Below, in pieces: positions 9,215 through 17,879 of a stretch of DNA of 64,000 nt; the first letter of the stretch is position 1, and each line of letters starts with the position of its first letter. Position numbers and translations under genes: made by a program. The DNA is from Chitinophaga sp. H8 (GTDB taxonomy: Bacteria > Bacteroidota > Bacteroidia > Chitinophagales > Chitinophagaceae): positions 2,542,001 through 2,606,000 of the forward strand of contig NZ_JBEXAC010000001.1 of NCBI RefSeq assembly GCF_040567655.1, read 5' to 3'. Below the pieces are notes generated by a model. That model ran no database searches. It was not told the DNA's origin and worked only from the letters and a program-made list of their open reading frames with translations.

Positions 9215-11248
9215 CTATTTCTTTTTGACAATCAGACAAGCCCCCCCACCGGGAGCAAGGTTGACAGGAATATCATACGATGAATTTACTATCTTTTTAT
9301 TCACTTTATATGCCGTCCTGTTTGACTGATAATGCGCACTATCGCCATCCTGTATGATGGTTGCTTCATACTTACCTTTCCCCAGGAAATTTAAAGGAAT
9401 AACTAACTCACGTGCTGATTCATTATTTGCAATACCCACCAACCAGGTATCGTCAGCGGCCTGTCTGGCCATTACTATATATTGACCAATTTCACCCAGG
9501 AGTGTTTTACTTTGTTTCCAGGGCATCTTTTCTGCCGCGATAAATGAAAACAGTTCCGGGAATTTATCATAATTCTCAGGTATATCCGGAATAACGGTTA
9601 TACCTGAGAAAGTAATTAACGTACGGGCAGCTTCAGCAGTCACTGTTGAAGGTACATCTCCTTTATATACATGGTTATACATATTCTGGTCTTCTTTTTT
9701 CACATCGGTTGGCCTGCTCCGCATGAGATCAAATATCCCGTTAGTCATATCAAGCGGCCCTGCCAGCATATTTACAAAAACTGTTGTAACGAATGTTTTA
9801 GGTTGAAAATACGTAAGAGCATCAAGTTGAGCCTGGCAGTATTCACGGGTAACCGCATTCGGCCAGGTACGCATTTGCCCATAGGGAGGCACGGGTCCAT
9901 CATGAAAATTACAAAGCAGTTGATATTTTGCGCACAGCGCTGTTATCATCCTTGTGCGTATATTTTTTTCCGCCATCGATCCTTTCATAAATCCGTATTT
10001 AATTCCCGCTGCGCCCCATTCGTGGTATTTTTCTAAAGTTTCTTCAAGCGAGTAATCCCTACCACCGATGTCATTCATATAAAGCAAGATCCGTACACTT
10101 TTTGTTTTTGCATAAGCGATCAGTTGCTTCACCTCCGCCGCTGCACCGCCATTCACCGGGTCAGAACTTTTACGGAACTGGTCCCCATACCAACCGGAGT
10201 CCAAAAGGAGATATGGAATATCATGTTTTGCAGCGTAGTCCACCATCCTGACCCAGCTGGCATATGCCTGCACATGGTATGTAAAGTCATCTATCTTCAC
10301 TCCTTCCACACGGCGATTCCATAAGGCCACCCCGGGCTTTACCCATGAAAAATCCACGCCCGGAGCCGGAGCCGGATTCAATAACGCTATTACATGGGAG
10401 TCAACCAGTGCGCCGGGGGTTTTACCATACAGGATTACACGCCAGGAAGACAAATAACCCGGTTTTATGATCCCGGGAGCACCAACTACGGAGAAGGCTC
10501 TTTCTCCTTTCTTACTGTGAAGCACCAGGGGGCTGCCGCTTCGCAGGTCAGCTTCCAGGATAGCCATGTAGGCGTTGTCTGCTGCCTGAATGGTCATTAC
10601 AGGATTACGGTTACCCTCCACGGTTGTTAGCTTATCCGGGCCAAGATTCGCATGCTCTCCGTTATAAAACCAGGCAGTATAATCCCCTTCAAAATTAAAG
10701 GTAGTCAACTCTTTTTCGCAGGTACCTTCTCTGCCACCTGCATCATCAGGCACTTCGTAACGAAATGCTACGCCATCATTGTAGGCCCGGATTACTATGT
10801 TCAGTTTATCCAAGGGAGTAGCGGGTCCCTGCAACTGAATGGTTGTTTCATTGTATTGCTCCAGCTCCTCAGCACGCTTTCCCCATACCGGTTTCCAGGT
10901 ATTATTGACGCGCCGCTTTCTTACCGCTGTGACTTTCCAGCCAGTGGAAGGAAATATTCCGGATGGACTGAAATCCAACCCCATGGATGAAGAATAGATA
11001 AGCCTGTTCCCATGCGCAGAAAAAGCATAGCGAATGATGCCATTGGCAATAGCGGTAGTAATGATAAGATGACCGTCCGGACTTTTAACCTGGTAAACAT
11101 CATACGATTTACAGGTCGTTGATGCCTCCGTAGGATCCGCTCTTTCAAAGATCATCCCTTTTACTTTGGTAAAAGACAGCAACCCCATCACCACCAGAGC
11201 TATCATGCGAACAGACGTCTGTTTCGCATTTATTTTTATGTACTTCAT
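9215..11248 (-). CDS. GH97 family glycoside hydrolase with unusual active-site residues
   Basis: About 677 residues from the ATG at 11248; a TTG nine nt further upstream is less likely. The N-terminal beta-sandwich (residues about 45-290), (beta/alpha)8 barrel (about 300-580) and C-terminal beta domain match GH97 (SusB-like alpha-glucosidase/alpha-galactosidase). Clear landmarks are YLLLDSGWYGD, WGAAGIKYGFMKG, CNFHDGPVPPYGQMRTWPN and MLAGPLDMTNG. Retaining members have a nucleophilic Asp in the GIKxDF motif, but this protein has Gly (IKYGF), as inverting SusB does. The Glu of SusB's NAHE base motif is Asp here (NFHD). Mechanism and sugar preference are therefore open. A signal peptide is present, though weakly defined. 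Confidence 0.88.
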   Translation of the reverse strand: MKYIKINAKQTSVRMIALVVMGLLSFTKVKGMIFERADPTEASTTCKSYDVYQVKSPDGHLIITTAIANGIIRYAFSAHGNRLIYSSSMGLDFSPSGIFPSTGWKVTAVRKRRVNNTWKPVWGKRAEELEQYNETTIQLQGPATPLDKLNIVIRAYNDGVAFRYEVPDDAGGREGTCEKELTTFNFEGDYTAWFYNGEHANLGPDKLTTVEGNRNPVMTIQAADNAYMAILEADLRSGSPLVLHSKKGERAFSVVGAPGIIKPGYLSSWRVILYGKTPGALVDSHVIALLNPAPAPGVDFSWVKPGVALWNRRVEGVKIDDFTYHVQAYASWVRMVDYAAKHDIPYLLLDSGWYGDQFRKSSDPVNGGAAAEVKQLIAYAKTKSVRILLYMNDIGGRDYSLEETLEKYHEWGAAGIKYGFMKGSMAEKNIRTRMITALCAKYQLLCNFHDGPVPPYGQMRTWPNAVTREYCQAQLDALTYFQPKTFVTTVFVNMLAGPLDMTNGIFDLMRSRPTDVKKEDQNMYNHVYKGDVPSTVTAEAARTLITFSGITVIPDIPENYDKFPELFSFIAAEKMPWKQSKTLLGEIGQYIVMARQAADDTWLVGIANNESARELVIPLNFLGKGKYEATIIQDGDSAHYQSNRTAYKVNKKIVNSSYDIPVNLAPGGGACLIVKKK

Positions 11249-11260
11249 ATCTTTCAATTT

Positions 11261-14200
11261 TTACCTTGTCCTTATACTGAATTCAGCGATGCCCAATCCT
11301 GCTGCTTCCGCCGGATCTTCTTTCTGAAATATAAAATAGACATCATGTTTAGTGTTATCTGCCGGCTCGCTTAACGGCAGCGTAGCATACATCACTTTCT
11401 GCGGTTTAATAGCTGCACCAAGCAGCGCTGTTCCCAATAACTGGCCCTGCGGGCTATCCAGCCGCAACGCTACTTTCCATCCCTTCTTTGATGGCAGATC
11501 CACGCCATACTTTATTTGCACCTCTTTTACATTTTCCAGACTGATATGGGAGAATTTGAACCAGCCTCTTTTTTTGACATGCACCACCGCCATTTCAGCC
11601 AATTTGCTATTGCCAACCTCTCCGGACGAAGCGTCTGCTGACCTTGCCGGCAGTACTGGATCGCGCAATACAAGCATGGCGTTACCCGTGAGCGGTGAAA
11701 TCCCTTTGGCGCCTTTGTCTGTGTAAGATGCTGATAATGCAATTGCTCCCCGTGGTGTTAGTTGGAATTGTGCAGCAGGCAGAAAGCTGCCTTTCCATGG
11801 TATAGTATTTTTACTGCTGTCTGCCAGCGATAAGATCCAGGTAACAATTTTTTGCGCATCGGAAATGGCTAAGTCAGGATGGGCTGCCATGGCGGTCTGC
11901 CCCCAGTTACCGCTACCGCCGCCAATAATTTTTTCCGGAAGGAAGTTGCTCGTTCTCCTATCCTCTTTATAACGTAATGCTATCTGCTTGAAGGAGGGGC
12001 CTACGGAGGTGGCATCTACCTGGTGACAGGATTTACAATCCAGCGATTCCATCAGGTGCTTACCCGATGATTTTGCAACTCCGTTTGACTCACCCTTTTC
12101 ATTCAGCAGGGCTTTGTCAGGCTTGCTGATATAATCAGCATGTACCAATACCTTTGACCGGTCAAAACCCGGTTGGTCTGAATGACCATCTTCCGCATCA
12201 TTCACCTGTACCTGATAGGTTACAGGGCGATCAGGAAAATAGAAAGACTTATTTCCTGCCATCAGTATTTTTACCTGGGGAATAGCATTACCTACGTATA
12301 CCTGTATAACGGAACTTTTCGTTTTGCCACCCTTACCATCTGTTACTTCTACCGAAACAGGGTAAACACCTGCTGCCAAAAAAGTGTGACTGACATTGGG
12401 GACAGCTGTTTTTTCTATCTCCCCTTTTCCAAAATCCCAGGTATAAGTAAGTTTATCTCCATCGGGATCAACTGTACCTTTCGCGGAGAAGTTGACCGTA
12501 AGCGGAATAGCCCCTGCTGACGTGTCGGCCTTTAGCATTACCACCGGTGCGAGGTTTCCACTGTTAAATGTAATTACAGACAAGCCAGCGTCTGCATTTT
12601 TATGCCGCCATTGCCCTCCGTATTCTACGATGTACAACAGACCATCAGGCCCCACTTCCATATCGCTGATATTGTGGAATTTAGTTTGCGGCATAAACTT
12701 TTCTATGGTCTGGAGATCCCCGGTTTTTGTCATGGTTACTGCCATGATCCAATTCCGCATCCAGTCGTAGATAAATAGCTTACCATCGTAATAATTTGGA
12801 TAACGCGTTGCTTCCCGATAATCTTTTGTATGATATACCGGTCCCGCCATAGCGGTTCTTCCTCCTGTGCCCAGGATCGGAAATTCGGGAGATGCAGCAT
12901 ATGGATACCAGATAAAAGCCGGTTGGGCAGGCGGCAACGCTTTTATGCCTGTATTATTCCTGGAATTATTGACAGGACGCTGTGCATTAAATGCCGGACC
13001 GGATACGCCGGTGGCATAATTATATTCATAATAGGCATAATTATTTCCTACAAAATAAGGCCAGCCGAAATTACCCGCATTCCGGGCCTGATTAATCTCA
13101 TCATAGCCCCTGGGGCCACGGGTTGACAGACTGTCGTTTCCTGCGTCCGGGCCTACTTCTCCCCAATATAAATAACCAGTATGTTTATCCACTGAAATAC
13201 GATAGGGGTTGCGGTTGCCCATTACATAGATCTCAGGCCGGGTATTTGGGAGGTCTTTCGGAAAGAGATTACCATCCGGAATTCCGTAAGTACCATCTTC
13301 GTTTACATGTATCCGTAAGATTTTCCCACGCATGTCATTACTATTGCCTGCTGCGCGGCGGTCATCGTAATGCTCAAACCCGGGGCGATCGTCCAAAGGA
13401 GCAAACCCGTATAAATTGACGGCGTAAGCCTTTTTTGTCTTTGGGTCAACTTCATTAAAGGGAGTGGTATTATCTCCCACAGAAAGATATAGATTATCAT
13501 AAGCATCAAAGGCCAGGGAGCCACCGGTGTGGCAGCATATCTCCCGGTCGGTATTTACTTCCAGGATTACCTGTTCCGATTGCTGATCAAACAGATTATT
13601 TTCAAACTTAAAACGGGATAAACGATCCACCGGTTTATCACCGGTAGGTGAATAAAAGACATATACCCAGTGATTTTTTTCATAATGAGGATCTGCCTGA
13701 AGTCCTAACAATCCACCTTCTGTTCCACCCCCGGGAGTAAGCCCCTGATGATACACATCCAACTGAGCCACTTCCTTTATGGTATGATCCGCCTGGTTAT
13801 AAAATTTAATGGCCCCCCTGCGCTCTGCTATCAATATATCCAGGTTGGGTAATATGGTTAGTTCGGTTGGCTCAAATAATCCACCAGCGAGGAATTTCTT
13901 GGAGAAACGGGCTTCCTCCGGCATACGCAAAGTCGTAGCCTTCCCGTAATCCAGTATTTCATTATTGCCAATTACATAATGAATACCGGAGAACAACAGC
14001 TTTAAAAAATCTGGCTCGGTATAGGATTCGGCGGTATGTCCCGGTCCCATGTAAAAAGCCCTGCCGCCATCATAGTCGTGATACCACACCATAGGATGAG
14101 GTATGCCATTCGTACCACCTTCATAACTCCCTTCATCGATACTCACCAGCACATGTACGTCTTTAGGGATTTCCCGGAAATTATACCATTCATCGGTCCT

Positions 14201-14698
14201 GATCCAGGGATCAGGCAGGGAATCGGTAACAGGAAAATTACTATCATGGTGTATATTGAGTCTTGCTTGCTGCGGACGTGGATGCCCTTTAAAATAGGCA
14301 CCTACCAGTTTGCCGTACCAGGGCCATTGATATTCACAATCACTGGCCGCATGAATGCCAAGATATCCACCGCCCGCCTGGATGTAACGCTCGAAGTCTG
14401 CCTGTTGGGCTGCATCCAATACATCACCGGTAGTATTCAGGAAAATGACGGCTGCATATTGTTTCAGCGTGTCTTCCGTAAACTTGTCGGAATTGGAAGT
14501 AGTATCTACAATAAAATGATGTTTGGCCCCTAACTTCTGAATAGCCTTTACGCCGTCGGGAATAGCAGCATGATGAAAACCCGCTGTTTTGGTAAATACC
14601 AATACACGGGGCTCACCGGTACGTTTATCAGAGCAGCCGGTCCATAAAGTACCTAAAAGGACACTATATGTGAGTAATAAAATGATGCGTATTTTCAT
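11261..14698 (-). CDS. ThuA - sugar dehydrogenase-like beta-propeller - PKD - cytochrome c fusion lipoprotein
   Basis: This 1145-residue lipoprotein (lipobox LWTGC at the end of the signal peptide) joins several modules. Residues about 30-245 are a ThuA-like domain (VLVFTKTAGFHH, GGGYLGIHAASD, YMGPGHTAESY). Residues about 260-690 are a GSDH/L-sorbosone-dehydrogenase-type propeller (ERRGAIKFY, GGGTEGGLLGLQADP, HTGGSLAFD, MGNRNPYRISVD, RGPRGYDEINQ, NFGWPYFVGNN). A PKD domain follows (about 715-805, YTWDFG). A class I cytochrome c domain has its haem site CKSCH at 888-892. The last 165 residues are an unassigned beta-rich domain. ThuA proteins act in 3-keto-sugar metabolism, and the propeller family oxidises sugars, often with PQQ. 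It is probably a periplasmic enzyme passing electrons through its own haem. The reaction is inferred. Confidence 0.87.
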   Translation of the reverse strand: MKIRIILLLTYSVLLGTLWTGCSDKRTGEPRVLVFTKTAGFHHAAIPDGVKAIQKLGAKHHFIVDTTSNSDKFTEDTLKQYAAVIFLNTTGDVLDAAQQADFERYIQAGGGYLGIHAASDCEYQWPWYGKLVGAYFKGHPRPQQARLNIHHDSNFPVTDSLPDPWIRTDEWYNFREIPKDVHVLVSIDEGSYEGGTNGIPHPMVWYHDYDGGRAFYMGPGHTAESYTEPDFLKLLFSGIHYVIGNNEILDYGKATTLRMPEEARFSKKFLAGGLFEPTELTILPNLDILIAERRGAIKFYNQADHTIKEVAQLDVYHQGLTPGGGTEGGLLGLQADPHYEKNHWVYVFYSPTGDKPVDRLSRFKFENNLFDQQSEQVILEVNTDREICCHTGGSLAFDAYDNLYLSVGDNTTPFNEVDPKTKKAYAVNLYGFAPLDDRPGFEHYDDRRAAGNSNDMRGKILRIHVNEDGTYGIPDGNLFPKDLPNTRPEIYVMGNRNPYRISVDKHTGYLYWGEVGPDAGNDSLSTRGPRGYDEINQARNAGNFGWPYFVGNNYAYYEYNYATGVSGPAFNAQRPVNNSRNNTGIKALPPAQPAFIWYPYAASPEFPILGTGGRTAMAGPVYHTKDYREATRYPNYYDGKLFIYDWMRNWIMAVTMTKTGDLQTIEKFMPQTKFHNISDMEVGPDGLLYIVEYGGQWRHKNADAGLSVITFNSGNLAPVVMLKADTSAGAIPLTVNFSAKGTVDPDGDKLTYTWDFGKGEIEKTAVPNVSHTFLAAGVYPVSVEVTDGKGGKTKSSVIQVYVGNAIPQVKILMAGNKSFYFPDRPVTYQVQVNDAEDGHSDQPGFDRSKVLVHADYISKPDKALLNEKGESNGVAKSSGKHLMESLDCKSCHQVDATSVGPSFKQIALRYKEDRRTSNFLPEKIIGGGSGNWGQTAMAAHPDLAISDAQKIVTWILSLADSSKNTIPWKGSFLPAAQFQLTPRGAIALSASYTDKGAKGISPLTGNAMLVLRDPVLPARSADASSGEVGNSKLAEMAVVHVKKRGWFKFSHISLENVKEVQIKYGVDLPSKKGWKVALRLDSPQGQLLGTALLGAAIKPQKVMYATLPLSEPADNTKHDVYFIFQKEDPAEAAGLGIAEFSIRTR

Positions 14699-14743
14699 AA
14701 TAAAAATGGTCTGTTATACCTTATTGGTTTTATTAGTATTCCA

Positions 14744-15901
14744 TCAGGATCTGCCTACTTCCCGGAGTGTTTTCACATCTTCGGGTGACAGGCTACCGTC
14801 AGGTAAAGGGCCGGTGTTCAGTAACAGGTTCATCTTCCTCGATTTTGCATCCTGCAATAAATCAAGTACCTCCGCTGTATTTTTATGTTTCCCATCTTCC
14901 GCTTTCTTATAACCCCATGTCCGTGATTGTAAAGTGTTGCAGGTTTCATTATGTTTATCTTTATTCCCCTCCCATGCTTTAGTAGCCACCAACCCGGCTT
15001 TATCACCAAATAATTTCCCCACGCCTTCTGAAAAGGAGCCGGCTCCCCGTTCCGGCGCCGCGAAATCCTCTGTGCCTGTGGCGCCCTGTTTAAAAGAAAT
15101 TAAGGTATATGGACAATAGGATCGTATCTCTGCATAAATCTGTTCCATAGGAAAAAGATCCGGACGGGCGTAAAAACCCATGATAGGATCAAACCAGATA
15201 CCAGCGGGCTGATATTGCGTCACTAACTCATGAAGTTGTGCCCTGGCGTAAAGAAGGTATTTTTGAAAATCCGCTTCCTCTTTATAAACATAGGCAGGCT
15301 GGGTATCGGAGTAGGCAGGACGATAACTGCCCCATCCTGCTTCCCGTGAAGAAAAGTAAGGGTGATGCCAGTCAGCAGCAATAGAATAATATAAAAATAA
15401 GCCGAGCCCTTTTTTATCACAGGCACTTTTCAACTCGCCTACCAGATCACGCTTCGCCGGGGAATGGAGACTATTGTAACTGGTCTGTTTTGTTTTGAAA
15501 AGGCAAAAGCCATCATGATGTTTTGCTGTGAGGTTTATATACTTCATTCCTGCCGCCAGGGCCACATCCGTGATAAAATCAGGATCAAAATTATGGGCTG
15601 TAAATTTCCTTTTTAACCGCTCATATTCCGCAACCGGTATTTTTTCCTCCAGCTGAACCCATTCACCGCGTCCCAATAGGCTATATAAACCATAGTGTAT
15701 GAATAGGCCAGCACCTGCCTCGCTAAACCAGGACAAGGCGGCCTGGTGCGGGTCCTTTATAAACATATCGGCATGATCCCATAAATAACGAGGTATCGTT
15801 TTTTGATTCCTGATGGGAAGCATATCCAACCAGGACGACAAAGCCAACACCGAAGTCCCTGCTACTGCCGCCTGTTTTAAAAAGCCACGTCTGTCAGTCA
15901 T
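14744..15901 (-). CDS. GH29 family alpha-L-fucosidase with Tat-like signal
   Basis: The protein has 385 residues. The N terminus, DRRGFLKQAAVAGTSVLAL, resembles a twin-arginine signal (RR-x-FLK), unlike the Sec signals of its neighbours. GH29 motifs are GLFIHYGLYSLLGRGEW, AAGMKYINLTAKHHDGFCLF (His-His at 128-129), RDLVGELKSACDKKGL and AGIWFDPI, where Asp238 sits at the nucleophile position. The terminal MNLLLNTGPLPDGSL matches the end of the catalytic domain. The protein lacks the C-terminal beta domain that many GH29 enzymes carry. It hydrolyses alpha-L-fucosides (alpha-1,3/1,4 or others) with retention. It sits between the two cytochrome-bearing propeller genes, 45 nt from each. Confidence 0.9.
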   Translation of the reverse strand: MTDRRGFLKQAAVAGTSVLALSSWLDMLPIRNQKTIPRYLWDHADMFIKDPHQAALSWFSEAGAGLFIHYGLYSLLGRGEWVQLEEKIPVAEYERLKRKFTAHNFDPDFITDVALAAGMKYINLTAKHHDGFCLFKTKQTSYNSLHSPAKRDLVGELKSACDKKGLGLFLYYSIAADWHHPYFSSREAGWGSYRPAYSDTQPAYVYKEEADFQKYLLYARAQLHELVTQYQPAGIWFDPIMGFYARPDLFPMEQIYAEIRSYCPYTLISFKQGATGTEDFAAPERGAGSFSEGVGKLFGDKAGLVATKAWEGNKDKHNETCNTLQSRTWGYKKAEDGKHKNTAEVLDLLQDAKSRKMNLLLNTGPLPDGSLSPEDVKTLREVGRS

Positions 15902-15946
15902 ATTTATTATTTGACTTTATTATTGAATCACGCATAACCTGCATCG

Positions 15947-17860
15947 TTATTTGTCTAATGAATGAATCCATAACGCAATTTTTTGCAGCGCTGGTGCCGG
16001 GATATTTGGCATCGGTGGCATGGGAGTTGCATAGTCAGGCCAATTCCCCGGTTCAGGGTTAAAGATTAACCGTTTCAATTTATCGATGGAGTATCCGCGT
16101 TTTGCCACCTCAGCATAGGGAGGGCCAATATGGCGTTTTACCGGATCATGGCAGGACAGGCAGGTATATTGTATCAGTAGCGGCTTCACTTCTTCATATT
16201 TTGGAATCCTGCTAATGGCAGAAGGAGTTGTTGATACTTTTGGTGAAGCGTTATTTACAGGTACTTTCTTTGCTGTTGGCTTTTTAACAGTTTTTACCCT
16301 GTTTTCCGTGGTGATAATAAGTTTTGGTCCGTCCGGTATCCTGTTCAGTGTGTAATACCCCAGGTTATGCAGTAAGCCCTGATTGCCTGTTGACCGTACA
16401 CCCGCAACAGTTATTTCATGAATATATCCCTCCCTGGTACTATCTAATACCAACCTGACCTTCATGCCATCTGGTGAGATGCTGATCGCTTTCAGGGGGC
16501 AGTTTGCCTCATTAATGATCGGGCTACCATACTGGCGATGATATTTGTACGTGAAACTTCTTACATGGTAAGCGGCAGCCTCACTTGCCGTTTTTCTATC
16601 TACCGGCTGTGTAAATTCCAGTTCAAAGCCATCGGGCCGGGCGCTTATTGTTTTCATTTCAAAGGGTATCTTACCATTCCAGACCAACCGCTGTAAACCA
16701 AAAGGCTCTCCGCCGCCAGACCCCCATCCTCTTGCCGTCATGCCTACGAACATGCTGCCATCAGATCCCCAGCATAACCTTAAAACGCCTGAAGAAAATC
16801 CTTTTCTAAAGGGAAATACAGCGCCCTGGTACACGTCCTTTATTTTTTCCAGGTATACGCGGTTGATCAGGCTTTGGCCCATGTCGCCCACAAAAAACTG
16901 TCCTTCAAACGGTCCCATCTGTCCTTGACCAGCAACTAACATCCCGGAAGTAGAAACACCCAGGATCGCATGTGGTATCCATACAGAAGGTGTTTTCAGA
17001 CCAGCAATCTGTTTCGCCACTTCAAATTCAGGCTTACCACTGTCTGGTATATCCTCCACCTTTAACTTTACAGTAGAACCCGGTTGATCAGCCCATGCCA
17101 GTGAGGTGGGCTGGCCCAGGAAGTCTCCTTTCCTCACTTCGGTCATATGGCCGGACCCGACCCATTCTCCCTGATTTTCTGTATAAAAAACATGATCATC
17201 TTTATCTATGGTAAGGGCAGCCGGAGAACGCAAACCGGCAGCAAAAGGCGTCATTTTTCCCTCCGGCGAGATCTTCAGCATCCAACCCCGCCATTTTACC
17301 CTGCTTTCCATATAGCCGCCTTTTACGTCTCTGAACCATCCAAGATTCAGCGTTACGAACATATTACCTTCTTTGTCAAACACAGGCCCATAGGCGTATT
17401 CGTGGTAATTACCTGTTATCTCGAAATTGTATACGGTTTTATATTCGTCTGCTATACCGTCATTGTTTTTATCCCGCAACCGGGTGAGTTGAGGGCGTTG
17501 TGCCACGTACAGATCTCCTTTATAATAAGCCATTCCCAATGGCTCATGTAACCCCTGGGCAAATAACTGATACTGAGAAGGACGACCGTCTTTCATGTAT
17601 GGATTTGATATGATCCAGACTTCCCCCCGCCGTGTACAAACTGCCAGTTTATCATTGGGTAAAAAAGCCATTCCTCCTACTTCGAGCTGGATACCTTCAG
17701 GTACAAGTACTGTTTGAATCTGATAAAAATCCTCTTCTTTCGGGATGATAATGCTATCCTTTTTTACCTGAGCCTTCGCCAATGCAACAGTGGCCATCAC
17801 CACCATACTACTACATAAAAAGTATCTGAGGGTAAAAAGTATATTATTGCGTATAGTCAT
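15947..17860 (-). CDS. Secreted beta-propeller (sugar dehydrogenase-like) with C-terminal cytochrome c
   Basis: This is a 637-residue secreted protein (signal peptide ending near VALAKA). Residues about 45-400 form a six-bladed propeller of the GSDH/PVC-type membrane-dehydrogenase kind (VEVGG-like start, GLHEPLGMAYYKGDLYV, DKNNDGIADEY, KISPEGKMTPFAAGLRSPAAL, YTENQGEWVG, FVGDMGQ). An Ig-like segment follows (about 410-520), then a Lys/Pro linker (about 525-553) and a cytochrome c module with CLSCH at 567-571 and a possible Met ligand in MPPMP. It resembles the propeller and haem part of the ThuA fusion, so the two may be partner redox enzymes. It lies 19 nt after the DUF1080 gene. Cofactor and substrate are unknown. 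Confidence 0.85.
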   Translation of the reverse strand: MTIRNNILFTLRYFLCSSMVVMATVALAKAQVKKDSIIIPKEEDFYQIQTVLVPEGIQLEVGGMAFLPNDKLAVCTRRGEVWIISNPYMKDGRPSQYQLFAQGLHEPLGMAYYKGDLYVAQRPQLTRLRDKNNDGIADEYKTVYNFEITGNYHEYAYGPVFDKEGNMFVTLNLGWFRDVKGGYMESRVKWRGWMLKISPEGKMTPFAAGLRSPAALTIDKDDHVFYTENQGEWVGSGHMTEVRKGDFLGQPTSLAWADQPGSTVKLKVEDIPDSGKPEFEVAKQIAGLKTPSVWIPHAILGVSTSGMLVAGQGQMGPFEGQFFVGDMGQSLINRVYLEKIKDVYQGAVFPFRKGFSSGVLRLCWGSDGSMFVGMTARGWGSGGGEPFGLQRLVWNGKIPFEMKTISARPDGFELEFTQPVDRKTASEAAAYHVRSFTYKYHRQYGSPIINEANCPLKAISISPDGMKVRLVLDSTREGYIHEITVAGVRSTGNQGLLHNLGYYTLNRIPDGPKLIITTENRVKTVKKPTAKKVPVNNASPKVSTTPSAISRIPKYEEVKPLLIQYTCLSCHDPVKRHIGPPYAEVAKRGYSIDKLKRLIFNPEPGNWPDYATPMPPMPNIPAPALQKIALWIHSLDK

Positions 17861-17879
17861 TTTAGATAGTATTCTATGA

